DNA of 64,000 nucleotides from Enterobacter vonholyi (GTDB lineage: Bacteria; Pseudomonadota; Gammaproteobacteria; Enterobacterales; Enterobacteriaceae). The notes under the pieces were generated by a model, which did not search any database, was not told the origin of the DNA, and saw nothing but the letters and a program-made list of their open reading frames with translations. Shown here in pieces: positions 61,241 through 64,000 of this stretch. Location: the NCBI RefSeq assembly GCF_008364555.1, contig NZ_VTUC01000006.1:558001-622000 (forward strand), in the 5' to 3' direction. The translations under genes and the position numbers were made by a program. Positions within the stretch are counted from its first letter, which is position 1, and each line of letters starts with the position of its first letter.

Positions 61241-62587
61241 GTGGCAAAAACTCTTTTACGCAGCGGTAACCTGGATGACTTTCAGGCCGTTGGCGGCGGC
61301 GGACAAGCCGTTTTTGAATCAGCGTTACAAATCCGGGAAGCGCTCCGGTTGCGCAAACAACAGGCCATCGTCGACTGTCTGGCGATCCCTCAGGTCAACG
61401 ACAGCGGTGACCGCGTGGACTGGTATTCCCCCGTTGAAGGGAGCGTAACCAGCTGGAAAGCGGCAGATGAAGATGACCGCTATCGCGCCCTGCGCTATCT
61501 GGAAAACACGCTCGCCAGCGTTGAGTCGTTAAGCAAGAAATGCCTCCAGTCCCCCAAAACCGCGCAGCAGCTTTTTGGCTCTCTGCTGTCAAAGGCGTTT
61601 CAGTTCCCGGGTGAAAACTTCCTCTTCCTGGTGGACGGAAAGCCTGTCATAAGCTTCTGGGGCTTTGTAAACCTGAACGAAAATGCGCGCGACGATGTTC
61701 TCGACTGCCTGCGAGAATCGCTGGTCCCTGAGCCTGCCCCCGTTGTGATTGAAGATCCTGAGCCCGAGCCTGAGCCAGAACCGGTTGTAGCCTTTGAACA
61801 CGCCGACGAGCCTCTGATCGCCCCTTCCACGGTGGTGCGCATCACGCCGGAAGATCTGTATGAGCCAAAGCCAGCCCCGGCGGTTGCGCAACCCGCTCAG
61901 GAACCTGCTCTGCCGATCGTCGCGAAAAAACGTCGTGTTCCCCTGTGGACGCTGCCGGTTGCCGTCGCGATCGTTGCCGCCATTGCCGCACCGCTGCTAT
62001 GGCCAAAACAGTCGCCTTCCGCTGAGCCCGCACCGGCGCCCGCACCAGAACCCGTCGAGATTGCGCCAAAGCCGATCAAAGCGGTTGAGCCGCTGGCGAT
62101 GAAACTGCCGCTGCATCAGGCAGAGGTGCTGGCGAACAAAGAAAAAGAGCCTGCTCCGGCGCCTGCGCCACAGCCTGTCCCGGTGGTGATTGTCGCCATC
62201 CCGAAAGATGCCATGGTGATGGAAGCGAATCAGGTGAAAGCGGGATCGACGCGTTTCCTGAACGGTACCTGGCGTGCGGTTCTCGACGTGAAAGATCCGG
62301 TCACCGGCAAGCCGCCTTCAATGCGCTATCAGATCCAGAACAATAAAGGCTTCGCCCGGGTTGTCCATGGCGACAACGTCGTCTGCCGCGCGGAGGTCTT
62401 CTCCGGGCTGCACAGCAACGGCGAGCTGATGATTAAAAGTCGCGGTACTGCCCGCTGCACTGACGGTTCTCGCTACCCGATGCCGGAAGTTGCCTGTAAA
62501 GCAGGCGCCAGCGATATCGCAGAATGTCGCGCCCGTTATGATGCCAATACCGTCGTTCCACTGACGTTCAAGAAAGCAGGTGCCTGA
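61241..62587 (+). CDS. srfA: SrfA family protein
   Basis: A 448-aa protein matching SrfA of Salmonella and other enterobacteria, starting at GTG 61241 (M-A-K-T-L-L-R-S-G-N-L-D-D-F). Its cytoplasmic N-terminal domain (about 1-165) is followed by a single membrane helix (about 232-250) directly after K-K-R-R. Pro/Glu/Ala-rich spacers resembling TonB linkers flank the helix (E-P-E-P-E-P-E-P; E-P-A-P-A-P-A-P-Q-P). The C-terminal domain (about 350-448) has four cysteines and is presumably periplasmic. First gene of the srfABC operon, 4 bases before srfB. In Salmonella srf genes are SsrB-regulated; molecular function is unresolved. Confidence 0.93.
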   Translation: MAKTLLRSGNLDDFQAVGGGGQAVFESALQIREALRLRKQQAIVDCLAIPQVNDSGDRVDWYSPVEGSVTSWKAADEDDRYRALRYLENTLASVESLSKKCLQSPKTAQQLFGSLLSKAFQFPGENFLFLVDGKPVISFWGFVNLNENARDDVLDCLRESLVPEPAPVVIEDPEPEPEPEPVVAFEHADEPLIAPSTVVRITPEDLYEPKPAPAVAQPAQEPALPIVAKKRRVPLWTLPVAVAIVAAIAAPLLWPKQSPSAEPAPAPAPEPVEIAPKPIKAVEPLAMKLPLHQAEVLANKEKEPAPAPAPQPVPVVIVAIPKDAMVMEANQVKAGSTRFLNGTWRAVLDVKDPVTGKPPSMRYQIQNNKGFARVVHGDNVVCRAEVFSGLHSNGELMIKSRGTARCTDGSRYPMPEVACKAGASDIAECRARYDANTVVPLTFKKAGA

Positions 62588-62591
62588 TCCT

Positions 62592-64000
62592 ATGCTGGTA
62601 AATCTTTGCGACTATAAACAAAGCGTCACGCTTATTGCCAACAGCGGCGTGCAGTTCCTTGATTTCGGTCTGACGCCGCAGGACACCGCCAGCAACGGGC
62701 GCTTCGTACGTAAAACCGCGAACGGCCCGCTTTTGCGACTCGATTTCGACCTGGTTGACGGGCGCTATACCCTGCCGGGAACGAACGGCGGGCAGCCTGA
62801 AGTGGTTAAGCCGGAAACCACCATTCCGCTGCATCAGTCCCTGGCGGTGCTGGACGGCGTCTGGCTTCCAGTTCCGTTCCTGCGCTTCAACCCGCCGCGA
62901 ACCTTCGTTGAGGGGCCGGATAACTGGGCCCGCGTTCAGGTGCGCAGGCTGGATACACCCGACACGGCGGGCAATACGCACCGCGTCACGCTCGCCCTTG
63001 ACAGCCAGATTGCTGAACACGCCACCTCCGCCCTTTCCCCGGTTGAAAACGATATTCTGAACGGGACCCGTTTCGCGCTGGCCTGGCGAGACAATGAGGT
63101 TGAAAGCTTCCTCGACCAGACGTGGATTGACGGCTGGCTGCGCGAGGCATTTACCCAGTATGCCGACGGTGTCGAAAACCGCTCAGAACGCGATCTCCAG
63201 CAGGCGATGCGCGGTTTTGAATATCAGGCCCACTGGCTCAACCTGATGACCATGCTCGGTGAACAGCTCACCGTGCCGGAAGTGAAATTTGTAACCCATA
63301 CGCTCAGCACGCCTGCCATTCCGGTCGATCTGATCCTCGACGTGGGCAATACCCACACCTGTGGCGTTATCATAGAAGACCACGGCGATGCCAACGATGG
63401 CCTGCGCCAGACCGCCGAGCTGCAGGTTCGCTCGCTAAGCGAGCCGCAGTTCCTGAATGCGCCGCTGTTCACCAGCCGTCTCGAGTTTTCGGAAGCGCGT
63501 TTTGGCAAGCAGCACTTCTCGGTCGAAAGCGGTCGCGAAGATGCCTTTGTCTGGCCGTCCATTGTTCGCGTTGGTGATGAAGCCCGCAAGCTGGCGATGC
63601 AGCGTCTGGGGACCGAAGGCAACAGCGGCATCTCGAGCCCGCGTCGCTACCTGTGGGATGAAACCCCGGTCGTGCAGGACTGGCGCTTTAGCCAGATGAA
63701 CAGCAAGACCCAGCGTGAGCCGCTTGCCACCGCGTTTCCGCTGATGAACCTGATGAACGATGACGGCGAGCCGCTCTTCACGCTGCCGCAGGACGAGCGG
63801 CTGCCGGTCTTCTCTCCGCAATACAGCCGCAGCACCCTGATGACCCACATGCTGTGCGAGCTGCTGGCGCAGGCGCTGGGGCAGATCAACAGCGTCGCCA
63901 CGCGCTTACGTCTGGGATTCCCGGCGTCGCCGCGCCAGCTGCGCACGCTGATCCTGACGCTGCCCTCCGCCATGCCAAAGCAGGAGCGCGAGATTTTCCG
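62592..64000 (+). CDS. srfB: SrfB, 5' part (runs off the window)
   Basis: The frame stays open from ATG 62592 to the window end (469 codons), about half of a full SrfB. It begins M-L-V-N-L-C-D-Y-K-Q-S-V-T-L-I-A-N-S-G-V-Q-F as in known SrfB proteins. D250-V-G-N-T-H-T256 fits the phosphate-1 loop of actin/Hsp70-type (ASKHA) ATPases, so a nucleotide-dependent conformational role is likely. It starts 4 bases after srfA. SrfC should follow beyond the window. Confidence 0.93.
   Translation, partial: MLVNLCDYKQSVTLIANSGVQFLDFGLTPQDTASNGRFVRKTANGPLLRLDFDLVDGRYTLPGTNGGQPEVVKPETTIPLHQSLAVLDGVWLPVPFLRFNPPRTFVEGPDNWARVQVRRLDTPDTAGNTHRVTLALDSQIAEHATSALSPVENDILNGTRFALAWRDNEVESFLDQTWIDGWLREAFTQYADGVENRSERDLQQAMRGFEYQAHWLNLMTMLGEQLTVPEVKFVTHTLSTPAIPVDLILDVGNTHTCGVIIEDHGDANDGLRQTAELQVRSLSEPQFLNAPLFTSRLEFSEARFGKQHFSVESGREDAFVWPSIVRVGDEARKLAMQRLGTEGNSGISSPRRYLWDETPVVQDWRFSQMNSKTQREPLATAFPLMNLMNDDGEPLFTLPQDERLPVFSPQYSRSTLMTHMLCELLAQALGQINSVATRLRLGFPASPRQLRTLILTLPSAMPKQEREIF

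Noticed and set aside
1..64000. Search for CRISPR arrays, insertion sequences, integrases, tRNA or rRNA genes
   Set aside because: No regularly spaced repeats, transposase or integrase frames, or cloverleaf-forming CCA-ended segments were noticed in the read-through. A dedicated scan (tRNAscan-SE, Infernal) would be decisive for RNA genes.

Overview
The window comes from a member of the Enterobacteriaceae close to Enterobacter/Lelliottia. Gene after gene reads as a near-full-length match to E. coli or Salmonella proteins I know (FdnGHI, YddG, SmvA, NhoA, YddH, PptA, YncG, AnsP, YncE, PqqU/YncD, McbR, CurA, MnaT, YdcZ, YdcY, SrfA, SrfB), largely in the neighbourhoods known from those species. 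Accessory metabolic operons that E. coli K-12 lacks are inserted between them. No tRNA, rRNA, insertion sequence, CRISPR array or integrase was seen. All identifications are from reading the sequence; no search was run.

Layout. 1-5.7 kb: the end of an oligopeptide-type ABC importer operon fused to a flavin luciferase-like monooxygenase gene and a carboxymuconolactone-decarboxylase/peroxidase fusion gene. 5.7-9 kb: araJ, an A/T-rich two-gene unit resembling a type VI amidase effector with a lipoprotein immunity partner, and a PPK2 polyphosphate kinase. 9-16.5 kb: the nitrate-inducible selenoprotein formate dehydrogenase fdnGHI, divergent yddG, and an OmpD-like porin. 16.5-24 kb: a LysR regulator divergent from a seven-gene operon with a complete branched-chain-type ABC importer, a 2-amino-thiazoline-4-carboxylate hydrolase-like enzyme and an N-carbamoyl amino acid hydrolase-like enzyme. 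24-33 kb: a KUP potassium transporter, the smvA/smvR efflux pair, nhoA, yddH, a solitary second elongation factor G with a divergent ArsR-type regulator, and an unrecognised protein. 33-38.7 kb: a malate module (2HCT transporter, AEC transporter, malic enzyme) and a lipid A acyltransferase. 38.8-47.3 kb: pptA, yncG, then an eight-gene operon closely resembling the Bacillus ytm/yxe S-substituted cysteine salvage systems. 47.4-61 kb: a P-loop kinase-like protein, an Aer-like redox receptor, ansP, yncE/pqqU around a Fur box, mcbR-curA, an XRE-cupin regulator divergent from mnaT-ydcZ, ydcY and an orphan DppA-like binding protein. 61 kb-end: srfA and the 5' part of srfB, which runs off the window.

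How the genes work together. Three separate uptake-plus-catabolism operons (1-5.7, 17.7-24.1 and 39.8-47.3 kb) each pair a dedicated ABC importer with enzymes of families linked to releasing sulfur or amino acids from unusual compounds (flavin monooxygenases, amidohydrolases, thiazoline hydrolase, N-acetyltransferase). I infer that this segment gives the cell several ways to scavenge cysteine from modified, heterocyclic or plant-derived organosulfur compounds. The third is supported by an almost one-to-one gene-family match with a characterised pathway; the first is the least understood. Other candidate systems are the effector/immunity-like pair at 7.1-7.9 kb, the extra EF-G, and SrfAB.
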